Source: Pseudomonas grimontii
Lineage (GTDB): Bacteria; Pseudomonadota; Gammaproteobacteria; Pseudomonadales; Pseudomonadaceae
Direction: 5' to 3'
DNA: 64,000 bases
Assembly (NCBI RefSeq): GCF_007858185.1
Contig: NZ_VFES01000002.1
Coordinates: 248,001-312,000 of the forward strand
Numbering within the stretch: the first letter of the stretch is position 1; each line of letters opens with the position of its first letter. Below, in pieces: positions 44,926 to 53,785 of the stretch. Both the position numbers and the translations under genes were made by a program. Below the pieces are notes generated by a model, which was given only the letters and a program-made list of their open reading frames with translations, did no database searches and was not told the origin of the DNA.

Positions 44926-47900
44926 TTAGCCGATGGTCATCAGGCTGGCGTTACCGCCGGCTGCAGCGGTGTTAACGCTCAACGCACGCTCGATCACCAG
45001 GCGCTCCAGCGCAATGGTGGTCTCGCCTTGCGACAAACCATGCACCCCGACAATCGCCCCGCCACGCTGCGCCACTTGCTGGCACACCGCACGCAGTTGG
45101 TCGGAATCACCGTGATGCAGGACCGCGTCAAACACCACCTCATCCTTGGTCCAATCGGCCACGCGCTTGATCTTCGCCTGAATCTCCTTCGGCAAGCGTG
45201 GGAATACGGCCTTGGTCAGGTCGGTTTCCGGCCATACCGCCGAACCGCCGACTGCCAATACCGCCGCCAGTTGAGTCAACAGATCGCCTTCCACTTCCGC
45301 CAGGCACAGGACGTGCTCGCGAGGCAGGATGGCGTAGCTGTTGCGCTCGCCGGTCGGGCCAGCCAACTGACGGGTGATACCGCTTTGCGATTGCGCGGCG
45401 AACTGGCTGCACAGAGCACTCAGCTCGCTGAACTTATTACTGTCGGCCCAGGTTTTCAGGGCGGTCAGCGGTTGGCTCATGGCATCGCGCAGACGTACAT
45501 CCGGTGCCGCCAGTTTGTCGCCACGTACGAAGGATTGCTCGATCGCATCAGTAGGACGGGTCGACAGCAAGCGGTACAGGTACAGCGGACCACCGGCTTT
45601 CGGGCCTGTGCCCGACAGGCCCTCGCCGCCGAACGGCTGCACGCCGACCACGGCACCGACAATGTTGCGGTTGACGTAGACGTTACCGGCATTGACGTTG
45701 TCGATCACCTTGGCGATGGTCTCGTCGATGCGGGTGTGCACGCCCAGGGTCAGGCCGTAGCCGGAGGCGTTGATCTGGCCGATGAGCTGGTCGATCTCTT
45801 TGCGCTTGTAGCGCACCACGTGCAGTACCGGGCCGAAGATTTCGCGTTGCAGTTCGTCGAAGCTTTCCAGTTCGATCAGGGTGGGCATCACGAAGGTGCC
45901 ACGCTTGATTTCTTCACCGTCGGCAATCGCCACCTGGTACACATTGCGGCCTTTGTCGCGCATGGCCTGGATGTGTTTCTCGATGCCGGCCTTGGCTTCG
46001 GCGTCGATCACCGGGCCGATGTCCACCGACAGGCGTTCCGGGTTGCCCAGTCGGCATTCAGCCATGGCGCCCTTGAGCATTTCGATCACACGGTCTGCAG
46101 AATCTTCCTGCAGGCACAGGACGCGCAGGGCCGAGCAACGTTGACCGGCGCTGTCGAAGGCCGAGGACACCACGTCAATGACCACTTGCTCGGTGAGAGC
46201 CGAGGAATCGACGATCATCGCGTTCTGGCCACCGGTTTCGGCGATCAGCGGGATCGGACGGCCCTGGGCATCCAGGCGGCCGGCGACATTGCGTTGCAGC
46301 AAGCGCGCGACTTCGGTGGAGCCGGTGAACATCACGCCCTTGACGCGATCATCACCCACCAGGCGGGCACCGACGCTTTCACCCTGGCCCGGCAGCAATT
46401 GCAGCACGCCTTCCGGAATACCGGCTTCGAGCAGGATGCGCACGGCTTGTGCGGCCACCAGCGGGGTTTGTTCGGCAGGTTTGGCCAAGACCGGGTTACC
46501 GGCGGCCAGTGCGGCAGCCACTTGCCCACTGAAAATCGCCAGCGGGAAGTTCCACGGGCTGATGCACACCACTGGGCCCAATGGGCGGTGGGCGTCATTG
46601 GTGAAGTCGTTGCGGGCCTGCACTGCGTAGTAGCGCAGGAAGTCCACGGCCTCACGCACTTCGGCGATGGCGTTGGCGAAGGTCTTGCCGGCTTCGCGAG
46701 CCAGCAGGCCCATCAGTGGCTGGATCTCGCCTTCCATCAGGTCGGCGGCACGTTCCAGAATCGCGGCGCGTTCGGCGGGCGGGGTGGCCTGCCAGATCGG
46801 GCCGGCGCTGATGGCACACTGGATCGCGTTGTCGACGTCTTCGACGGTGGCTTCTTGCACGTGACCGACCACATCACGCAGGTCGGACGGGTTCAATACC
46901 GGTGCCGCCGCTTGATCGCTGGCGGCGCAACCGAGCATCGGCGCGGCCTTCCAGTTGTTGTGCGCGGTGGCCAGCAGGGCGCAGGACAGCGATGCCAGGC
47001 GGTGTTCGTTGGCCAAGTCGATACCGGCCGAGTTGGCGCGGTCGCTGCCGTACAGGTCACGCGGCAGCGGGATACGCGGGTGTGGCAGGCCGAAGCCGCC
47101 TTCCAGCGTAGCCATCTGCTCGATGCTGGCCACTGGATCGGCCACCAGCTCCTGGATCGAAATGGACTGGTCGGCGATGCGGTTGACGAACGAAGTGTTG
47201 GCGCCGTTTTCCAGCAGGCGACGTACCAGGTAGGCCAGCAGTGTTTCGTGAGTGCCGACCGGTGCGTACACGCGGCACGGACGGTTCAGCTTGCCTTCGG
47301 AAACTTTGCCTACTACTTGCTCGTACAGCGGCTCACCCATGCCATGCAGGCATTGGAACTCGTACTGGCCGGGGTAATAGTTCTGACCGGCGATATGGTA
47401 AATGGCGGACAGGGTGTGGGCGTTGTGCGTAGCGAATTGCGGGTAGATGACTTCCGGTACCGACAGCAGCTTGCGTGCACAGGCAATGTAGGAAACGTCG
47501 GTATACACCTTGCGGGTATACACCGGGTAGCCTTCCAGGCCTTCGACCTGGGCGCGCTTGATTTCGCTGTCCCAGTACGCGCCTTTTACCAGGCGGATCA
47601 TCAGGCGATGGCGGCTGCGGCGTGCCAGGTCGATGACGTAGTCGATCACATACGGGCAACGCTTCTGGTAAGCCTGGATCACGAAGCCAATGCCGTTCCA
47701 ACCGGTCAATTGCGGTTCGAAGCACAGGCGTTCGAGCAGGTCCAGCGACAGCTCCAGGCGGTCGGCTTCCTCGGCGTCGATGTTCAGGCCGATGTCGTAT
47801 TGCTTGGCCAACAGGGTCAGGGACAGCAGGCGCGGGTACAGCTCATCCATCACACGTTCGTACTGCGCACGGCTGTAACGCGGGTGCAGTGCCGACAGCT

Positions 47901-48879
47901 TGATGGAGATGCCCGGGCCTTCATAAATCCCACGGCCGTGGGAGGCTTTGCCGATGGAGTGAATGGCTTGTTCGTACGAGGCCAGGTACTTCTGCGCGTC
48001 GTGTTCGGTGAGTGCGGCTTCACCGAGCATGTCGTAGGAATAGCGGAAACCCTTGGCTTCGAATTTGCTCGCATTGGCCAGGGCTTCGGCGATGGTTTCG
48101 CCGGTCACGAACTGCTCACCCATCAGGCGCATGGCCATGTCGACGCCCTTGCGGATCATCGGCTCGCCGCTTTTACCGATGATGCGGCTCAGGGACGAGG
48201 TGAGGCCGGCTTCGTTATGGGTGGCGACCAGTTTGCCGGTCAGCAGCAGGCCCCAGGTGGCGGCGTTGACGAACAGCGACGGGCTGTTACCCAGGTGCGG
48301 ATGCCAGTTGCCGGTGCTGATCTTGTCGCGGATCAGCGCGTCGCGGGTGCCTTTGTCCGGGATGCGCAGCAGCGCTTCGGCCAGGCACATCAGGGCCACG
48401 CCTTCCTGGGACGACAGGGAGAATTCTTGCAGCAGGCCCTGGACAATACCGGCGCGGCCGCCGGCACTCTTCTGATTGCGCAGTTTTTCGGCAATCGAAG
48501 CGGCGAGCTTGTTGGTGGCTTCGGCCATTTGCACCGGCAGGCGGGCCTGCTCGATCAGCATCGGCACCACTTCCGGCTCGGGGCGACGGTAAGCGGCGGT
48601 GATCGACGCGCGCAGTACGGATTGCGGCAGGATGCTCTCGGCGAACTCAAGGAAGCACTGGTGGGCGTGGTCGGTCTGGACTTCGCCTGCGTCTTCAGCG
48701 TCCTTGCTGCTCAAGCCATTGAGCTCGGTCAGGGTTGCACCACCCTCGAGTTTCTCCAGGTAATTGAAAATCGCCTGCTTGATCAGCCAGTGCGGCGTGC
48801 GATCAATGGAGGTCGCGGCCGCCTTGAGGCGTTCGCGGGTCGGGTCGTCGAGTTTGACCCCAAGGGTGGTCGTAGCCAT
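44926..48879 (-). CDS. putA: Trifunctional proline utilisation protein PutA
   Basis: 1317 aa. Ribbon-helix-helix DNA-binding domain (residues 1-48, TTLGVKLDDPTRERLKAAA), proline dehydrogenase barrel (about 250-560, with RLVKGAYWDSEIK), and delta1-pyrroline-5-carboxylate dehydrogenase (about 640-1110, with FTGSTEVARLL and catalytic Cys in SAGQRCSALRVL), then a C-terminal domain. It oxidises proline to glutamate and, by family, represses put genes when proline is absent. ATG 48879 follows GAGGA. It is divergent from putP over a region with five GTTGCA sites. Confidence 0.97.
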   Translation of the reverse strand: MATTTLGVKLDDPTRERLKAAATSIDRTPHWLIKQAIFNYLEKLEGGATLTELNGLSSKDAEDAGEVQTDHAHQCFLEFAESILPQSVLRASITAAYRRPEPEVVPMLIEQARLPVQMAEATNKLAASIAEKLRNQKSAGGRAGIVQGLLQEFSLSSQEGVALMCLAEALLRIPDKGTRDALIRDKISTGNWHPHLGNSPSLFVNAATWGLLLTGKLVATHNEAGLTSSLSRIIGKSGEPMIRKGVDMAMRLMGEQFVTGETIAEALANASKFEAKGFRYSYDMLGEAALTEHDAQKYLASYEQAIHSIGKASHGRGIYEGPGISIKLSALHPRYSRAQYERVMDELYPRLLSLTLLAKQYDIGLNIDAEEADRLELSLDLLERLCFEPQLTGWNGIGFVIQAYQKRCPYVIDYVIDLARRSRHRLMIRLVKGAYWDSEIKRAQVEGLEGYPVYTRKVYTDVSYIACARKLLSVPEVIYPQFATHNAHTLSAIYHIAGQNYYPGQYEFQCLHGMGEPLYEQVVGKVSEGKLNRPCRVYAPVGTHETLLAYLVRRLLENGANTSFVNRIADQSISIQELVADPVASIEQMATLEGGFGLPHPRIPLPRDLYGSDRANSAGIDLANEHRLASLSCALLATAHNNWKAAPMLGCAASDQAAAPVLNPSDLRDVVGHVQEATVEDVDNAIQCAISAGPIWQATPPAERAAILERAADLMEGEIQPLMGLLAREAGKTFANAIAEVREAVDFLRYYAVQARNDFTNDAHRPLGPVVCISPWNFPLAIFSGQVAAALAAGNPVLAKPAEQTPLVAAQAVRILLEAGIPEGVLQLLPGQGESVGARLVGDDRVKGVMFTGSTEVARLLQRNVAGRLDAQGRPIPLIAETGGQNAMIVDSSALTEQVVIDVVSSAFDSAGQRCSALRVLCLQEDSADRVIEMLKGAMAECRLGNPERLSVDIGPVIDAEAKAGIEKHIQAMRDKGRNVYQVAIADGEEIKRGTFVMPTLIELESFDELQREIFGPVLHVVRYKRKEIDQLIGQINASGYGLTLGVHTRIDETIAKVIDNVNAGNVYVNRNIVGAVVGVQPFGGEGLSGTGPKAGGPLYLYRLLSTRPTDAIEQSFVRGDKLAAPDVRLRDAMSQPLTALKTWADSNKFSELSALCSQFAAQSQSGITRQLAGPTGERNSYAILPREHVLCLAEVEGDLLTQLAAVLAVGGSAVWPETDLTKAVFPRLPKEIQAKIKRVADWTKDEVVFDAVLHHGDSDQLRAVCQQVAQRGGAIVGVHGLSQGETTIALERLVIERALSVNTAAAGGNASLMTIG

Positions 48880-49340
48880 TTTCTTATCCTCATGGGTGCC
48901 ACTACCGAGTGGCATCAGCTGGCGGCAAGATTAGCTTTGCTCAGGGAGAGGTGCAACCGGGTGCAACCCATTTTATGCATGATTTTTTCGACGCTTGATC
49001 GGAAAAAAATTGGCCTTCGACAGAATCCGCTTCGGCTTGGTGCATTTGCTTCTGAGATCGGCTGTTCTTGCTCCGAAAAGGAGCAAAAACCCGGTATTTT
49101 CTGTGTTTTACACCTAGGTGCAACTTATTCCCCAGAAACTGGTTGCACCTTATTTGCTTTGTTGAATAGCATTCGCGCCCAAGGTGCAACCGACTTTAGG
49201 GTTTGGTTCATCGGCTGGCGGCTTTCCTGGGGAAACGTCAGTCATAAATGCGCGGCACGCAGCTACGTTTACTCACTGACCAGTGGGTGGCCGTCTGACA
49301 GACCGCCGCTACATAAAAACAAAGCCAGGGCGTCACTCAT
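48880..49340. promoter_or_regulatory. putA-putP divergent control region with PutA-type operator hexamers
   Basis: 460 bp with five copies of GTTGCA/TGCAAC: 48952-48957, 48962-48967, 49119-49124, 49142-49147 and 49185-49190. The first two are tandem, one helical turn (10 bp) apart. GTTGCA is the established target of the E. coli PutA ribbon-helix-helix domain. The central part (48970-49110) is AT-rich and would hold the two promoters. Confidence 0.82.
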
Positions 49341-50825
49341 ATGAGCGTTAGTAATCCAACCCTGATCACGTTCGTGATCTACATCGCAGCAATGGTATTG
49401 ATCGGCCTGATGGCTTATCGCTCCACCAACAACCTTTCCGATTACATCCTGGGCGGTCGCAGCCTCGGTAGCGTGGTGACGGCCTTGTCCGCCGGTGCTT
49501 CCGACATGAGCGGCTGGTTGTTGATGGGCTTGCCGGGCGCAATCTACATGTCCGGCCTGTCGGAAAGCTGGATCGCCATCGGCCTGATCGTCGGTGCCTA
49601 CCTCAACTGGCTGTTCGTGGCCGGTCGCCTGCGGGTACAGACCGAGCACAACGGCGACGCCCTGACCCTGCCGGACTATTTCTCCAGCCGTTTCGAAGAT
49701 AAAAGCGGCCTGCTGCGGATCATCTCGGCGGTAGTGATCCTGGTGTTCTTCACCATCTACTGCGCTTCCGGCATCGTCGCCGGTGCCCGCCTGTTCGAAA
49801 GCACCTTCGGCATGTCCTACGAGACCGCGCTGTGGGCGGGTGCTGCAGCGACCATTGCCTACACCTTTATTGGTGGTTTCCTGGCGGTCAGTTGGACCGA
49901 TACCGTGCAAGCCACGTTGATGATCTTCGCGTTGATCCTTACGCCGATCATCGTCCTGCTGGCGACCGGTGGTGTGGACACCACCTTCCTGGCGATTGAA
50001 GCCAAGGACCCGACCAACTTCGACATGCTGAAAAACACCACCTTCATTGGTGTTATCTCGTTGATGGGCTGGGGCCTGGGCTACTTCGGCCAACCGCACA
50101 TCCTCGCGCGCTTCATGGCGGCGGATTCGGTGAAGTCGATCGCCAAGGCGCGTCGCATCTCCATGACCTGGATGATCCTCTGCCTGGCCGGTACCGTGGC
50201 GGTGGGCTTCTTCGGCATCGCTTACTTCTCGGCACATCCTGAAGTGGCAGGCCCGGTAACGGAAAACCCTGAGCGCGTGTTCATCGAACTGGCAAAAATC
50301 CTGTTCAACCCATGGATTGCCGGTGTCCTGCTGTCGGCCATTCTGGCGGCCGTGATGAGTACCTTGAGCTGCCAACTGCTGGTGTGCTCCAGCGCCCTGA
50401 CCGAAGACTTCTACAAAGCGTTCCTGCGCAAGAATGCTTCCCAGCTTGAACTGGTCTGGATCGGCCGCGCCATGGTGCTGCTGGTGGCCTTGATCGCCAT
50501 CGCCATGGCTGCCAACCCGAACAACCGCGTCCTGGGTCTGGTGAGCTACGCCTGGGCCGGTTTCGGCGCTGCGTTCGGCCCTGTGGTGCTGATCTCGGTG
50601 ATCTGGAAAAACATGACCCGCAACGGCGCACTGGCCGGCATCCTGGTCGGCGCGATCACCGTGATCGTGTGGAAGCACTTCGAACTGCTGGGCCTGTACG
50701 AAATCATCCCAGGCTTCATCTTCGCCAGCCTGGCGATCTACTTCGTGAGCAAGCTGGGCGCACCGACCGCCGGTATGGTCGAGCGCTTTGATGCGGCGGA
50801 AAAAGACTACAACCTCAACAAGTGA
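49341..50825 (+). CDS. putP: Sodium/proline symporter PutP
   Basis: 494 aa, about 13 transmembrane segments of the sodium:solute symporter family: GGRSLGSVVTALSAGASDMSGWLLMG in pieces, GGFLAVSWTDTVQA, LMGWGLGYFGQPHILARFMA. It imports proline with sodium. Divergent from putA and presumably co-repressed by PutA. A strong terminator follows 34 nt after the stop. Confidence 0.97.
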   Translation: MSVSNPTLITFVIYIAAMVLIGLMAYRSTNNLSDYILGGRSLGSVVTALSAGASDMSGWLLMGLPGAIYMSGLSESWIAIGLIVGAYLNWLFVAGRLRVQTEHNGDALTLPDYFSSRFEDKSGLLRIISAVVILVFFTIYCASGIVAGARLFESTFGMSYETALWAGAAATIAYTFIGGFLAVSWTDTVQATLMIFALILTPIIVLLATGGVDTTFLAIEAKDPTNFDMLKNTTFIGVISLMGWGLGYFGQPHILARFMAADSVKSIAKARRISMTWMILCLAGTVAVGFFGIAYFSAHPEVAGPVTENPERVFIELAKILFNPWIAGVLLSAILAAVMSTLSCQLLVCSSALTEDFYKAFLRKNASQLELVWIGRAMVLLVALIAIAMAANPNNRVLGLVSYAWAGFGAAFGPVVLISVIWKNMTRNGALAGILVGAITVIVWKHFELLGLYEIIPGFIFASLAIYFVSKLGAPTAGMVERFDAAEKDYNLNK

Positions 50826-50859
50826 TTCGCCGGGCGCTGAGCGCTCGATGAATTAAAAG

Positions 50860-50894
50860 AAGGCCCGCGTCCTACGGATGGCGGGCCTTTTTTT
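50860..50894 (+). terminator. Rho-independent terminator after putP
   Basis: AAGGCCCGC (50860-50868) pairs perfectly with GCGGGCCTT (50881-50889), followed by a run of T to 50894. Confidence 0.92.
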
Positions 50895-50923
50895 GCGTGC
50901 GATTTGAGCTGGATTGAGTAGGA

Positions 50924-50948
50924 CTCCTACGCACGAGCGTAGGGTTTT
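50924..50948. other. Short hairpin before vgrG
   Basis: CCTACGC (50926-50932) and GCGTAGG (50937-50943) flank ACGA, followed by GTTTT. An overlapping palindrome GTAGGACTCCTAC lies at 50918-50930. It could be a second weak terminator or a regulator site; no function is assigned. Confidence 0.4.
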
Positions 50949-51028
50949 ACTGATTTGTTTGGGCTGTGCTCAGCAGGGAGAAGCGGTGGTGCAGAATCTT
51001 CCGCCCACTCCTCGCAGAGAAACATCGG

Positions 51029-53044
51029 ATGTTCGCTCCTGCCAATCAAAGTGCTTTTACCCTCACCCTTGACGGTGCGCCGAGTGAACTCAAGGTGTTC
51101 GAGTTCCAGGGCAGCGAAGCCATCAGCCAACCGTATCGCTTTGATCTTGAACTGGTCAGCGAACAGCCTGACCTGGATCTGGAAAACCTGCTGCATCGCC
51201 AGGTGTACCTGGGTTTCGACGACCATGGTCATGGCGTCCACGGCCTGGTTTATCGGGTGGCGCAGGGCGACTCCGGGCGGCGCCTGACGCGTTATCAACT
51301 CAGTCTTGTGCCGCAGCTTGCGTATTTGCAGCACAGCAGTCACCAGCGGATCTTCCAGCACAAGACGGTGCCGCAGATCATTGCGCAGGTGCTGGCGGAG
51401 CAGCGGGTCCATGCCGACCAATTCGAATTTCACCTCAGTGGTGCTTATCCTGAGCGCGAGTATTGCGTGCAGTTTGGCGAGAGCGACCTGGCCTTCATTC
51501 AGCGGCTGTGTGCCGAGCAGGGCATTCACTATCACTTCCAGCACTCGCCCGAGAGCCACCTGCTGGTATTTGGCGACGACCAGACGGTTTTCGCCCAATC
51601 CGATCAACCTACGCCCTACATGCCGGGCTCCGGGATGGTGGCGGATACGCCGGCCATCAAGCGGTTTGCGGTGCGGTTGGAAACCCGCACCACAGCAGTC
51701 AGCCTGCGTGACTACGACTTTCTTAAGCCGAGCCTGGTGCTGGAGAGTGGCGCAGTCGGCGAACAGCTTCCACGGTTTGAAGAGCAGGCCTACCCCGGTT
51801 ATTTTTCCGATCGCCCCTACGGCAAGTACCTCGCGCAACGTGGCTTGGAACGGCACCGTAGCGACTATCGAATAGCCAGCGGTAACGGCGATGACCTCGC
51901 ATTGACCAGCGGCCGGTTCCTCACATTGACCGGGCACCCGCGGGACGAATGGAATGACTTGTGGCTGGTGACGCAAGTCACCCACGAAGGCAGGCAACCC
52001 CAGGTTTTGGAGGAGGCCGTAACCGAGGTTGCCGGTGGAGATTTTCTTCAGGGTTATCGCAATGAATTTGTGGCGGCTCCGTGGGATGTGATCTTCCGCC
52101 CGCCCTCGCCTGAGCAGTCGCGGCCGACCTTGTCGGGTTATCAAAACGCCGTGGTCACCGGCCCCGTCGACAGTGAAATCCATTGCGACGAATACGGCCG
52201 GGTCAAGGTGCAACTGGCCTGGGATCGCGTTGGCGAGCATAACGATCATTCCAGTTGCTGGCTGCGGGTGGCCAGCGGTTGGGCCCATGACCGTTATGGT
52301 TCGGTACTTATCCCGCGAGTGGGCATGGAGGTGCTGGTGGGGTTCGTCAATGGGGATATGGACATGCCGTTGGTGATGGGCTGCCTGCCCAACGCGGCGA
52401 CGCCGGTTCCCCTCGACCTGCCGGCAGACAAAACCCGTAGCATCTTCCGTAGCCAAAGCAGCCCCGGTGGGGGTGGCTACAACGAACTGCGCATCGAAGA
52501 CCGCAAGGGCGCCGAGGAAATCTACCTGCGCGCCCAGCGGGATTGGACCCAACATGTGCTGCATGACCAGCAGGTGCAGATCGACAATCAACGCCGCATC
52601 CGGGTGGGCGGTGAATCGCACCATGAACTGCACGGCGAAGAGCAGCGCATCACCCATGGCAATCGTTTGACGGAACTCAAGCAGGACGATCATCTGGTGG
52701 TCGGTGGTTCGCAGCAGATGCGTGCCGGGCGGACCATCCAGATTGGCGCCGGGCAGAAGGTCGTCATAGATGCGGGCGCGAGCGTGACAATTCAGGCCGC
52801 TGGGCAGTCGATTACGCTCTCGGCAGGCGGGATTTTCAGCAGCGCGCCGATTCAGCTGGGAGGCGCCTCTGCTCCGGCGGCTTCGCCATTGATGCCTGGG
52901 GTGAAGGCGGCATTGCTGGCGGTTATTCCCGCACCCCTAAGCCGTATACAGGTCGCCAGCCTGAAACGAAACGCGCCGTTTTGCGAAGAGTGCCAACGCT
53001 GCAGTGCCGGGCAGTGCGGTGTCTCCCCGCCCATTCAACCTTAA
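51029..53044 (+). CDS. vgrG: Type VI secretion spike protein VgrG
   Basis: 671 aa. gp27-like N-terminal domain (FTLTLDGAPSELKVFEFQGSE in pieces, VQFGESDLAFIQRLCAEQGIHYHF in pieces), OB-fold gp5 domain (DEYGRVKVQLAWDR, WLRVASGWAHDRYGS), and a C-terminal beta-helix (IQIGAGQKVVIDAGASVTIQA). A short tail with CEECQRCSAGQC follows, but no enzymatic effector extension. ATG 51029 gives the standard N-terminus; an in-frame ATG at 50966 has no support. It is followed 15 nt later by a DUF4123 adaptor gene. No other T6SS gene is in the window, so this is an orphan vgrG island. Confidence 0.95.
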   Translation: MFAPANQSAFTLTLDGAPSELKVFEFQGSEAISQPYRFDLELVSEQPDLDLENLLHRQVYLGFDDHGHGVHGLVYRVAQGDSGRRLTRYQLSLVPQLAYLQHSSHQRIFQHKTVPQIIAQVLAEQRVHADQFEFHLSGAYPEREYCVQFGESDLAFIQRLCAEQGIHYHFQHSPESHLLVFGDDQTVFAQSDQPTPYMPGSGMVADTPAIKRFAVRLETRTTAVSLRDYDFLKPSLVLESGAVGEQLPRFEEQAYPGYFSDRPYGKYLAQRGLERHRSDYRIASGNGDDLALTSGRFLTLTGHPRDEWNDLWLVTQVTHEGRQPQVLEEAVTEVAGGDFLQGYRNEFVAAPWDVIFRPPSPEQSRPTLSGYQNAVVTGPVDSEIHCDEYGRVKVQLAWDRVGEHNDHSSCWLRVASGWAHDRYGSVLIPRVGMEVLVGFVNGDMDMPLVMGCLPNAATPVPLDLPADKTRSIFRSQSSPGGGGYNELRIEDRKGAEEIYLRAQRDWTQHVLHDQQVQIDNQRRIRVGGESHHELHGEEQRITHGNRLTELKQDDHLVVGGSQQMRAGRTIQIGAGQKVVIDAGASVTIQAAGQSITLSAGGIFSSAPIQLGGASAPAASPLMPGVKAALLAVIPAPLSRIQVASLKRNAPFCEECQRCSAGQCGVSPPIQP

Positions 53045-53059
53045 AAGGAATTTATCCTG

Positions 53060-53785
53060 ATGTCTCAACCCTTGACCCCCGATGACTGGCTTGCACAATG
53101 CCCTCTACTCCCCAACGAGCGGCTCTACGTGGTGCTGAGCAGCGCCAGTGACGCGAAACCGCTGGCTGCCTGGCAAGCCTCGGCAACCGGCATGCTGCCT
53201 CAAGCAATCTGGGCAGGCACGGCCTATGCCGAGTGGGGTGAGGTGATGCCCCACGCAGGCATCGTCGAACCCGACAGTGCCTTCCTCGATTGGATTGCAA
53301 CCACTGAAGCGACGGATTGGGGTTGGCTGGCGGTTTCGTCCAGTCCGTTGGAAGTGGTAGTGGCTCATCTGCAAAGCCTGACCAAGATACTGCTTCCGGA
53401 TGAGCGGAGCGTATTCCTGCGCTTCTGGGACGGCGCTCAATTCCTGCCGATTGTGCAGAAACTGGGCGATGAAATCGGCGCGGTGTTGCCGGTGTTCCAG
53501 CGGTATCTGATCAATGGCCAGTCGCTGGGCGTTGCGACGGCGTCGGTAACGGCGGCCAAAGCCAGTCCCTGGTGGCGAGTGCCTGAATCGTTATTGGAAC
53601 ACCTGGCCGCGCAGTCGCCACAGACCCTGATCGACAACCTGCTGCAGTGGCTTGAAGAGCAGCGCCCCGACCTGTATGCCGCTTTCACGCCAGCGACCTT
53701 GCAGCACAAGGTCGCCTACTTCGTGCGCAGTGCGGACATCAGCGCTGAAGCGCTGGCTGATTACCTGGGCTCAGAGTTGAGTTGA
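53060..53785 (+). CDS. DUF4123 (Tap/Tec) VgrG adaptor chaperone
   Basis: 241 aa. N-terminal DUF4123 domain (LYVVLSSASDAKPL, GWLAVSSSPLEVVVAHLQSL in pieces, VFLRFWDGAQFLPIV) and a C-terminal helical part. Such proteins load a specific effector onto the VgrG tip and do not travel with it. Normally the effector gene comes next; here the following gene is convergent metY, whose 3' end overlaps by 15 nt, so the cognate effector is missing or elsewhere. Confidence 0.88.
   Translation: MSQPLTPDDWLAQCPLLPNERLYVVLSSASDAKPLAAWQASATGMLPQAIWAGTAYAEWGEVMPHAGIVEPDSAFLDWIATTEATDWGWLAVSSSPLEVVVAHLQSLTKILLPDERSVFLRFWDGAQFLPIVQKLGDEIGAVLPVFQRYLINGQSLGVATASVTAAKASPWWRVPESLLEHLAAQSPQTLIDNLLQWLEEQRPDLYAAFTPATLQHKVAYFVRSADISAEALADYLGSELS

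Noticed and set aside
45028..49344. Very long open frame opposite putA
   Set aside because: It is the antisense shadow of the GC-rich putA gene. The translation is rich in Gly, Gln, Val and His with no domain, signal peptide or ribosome site, and putA itself is certain.
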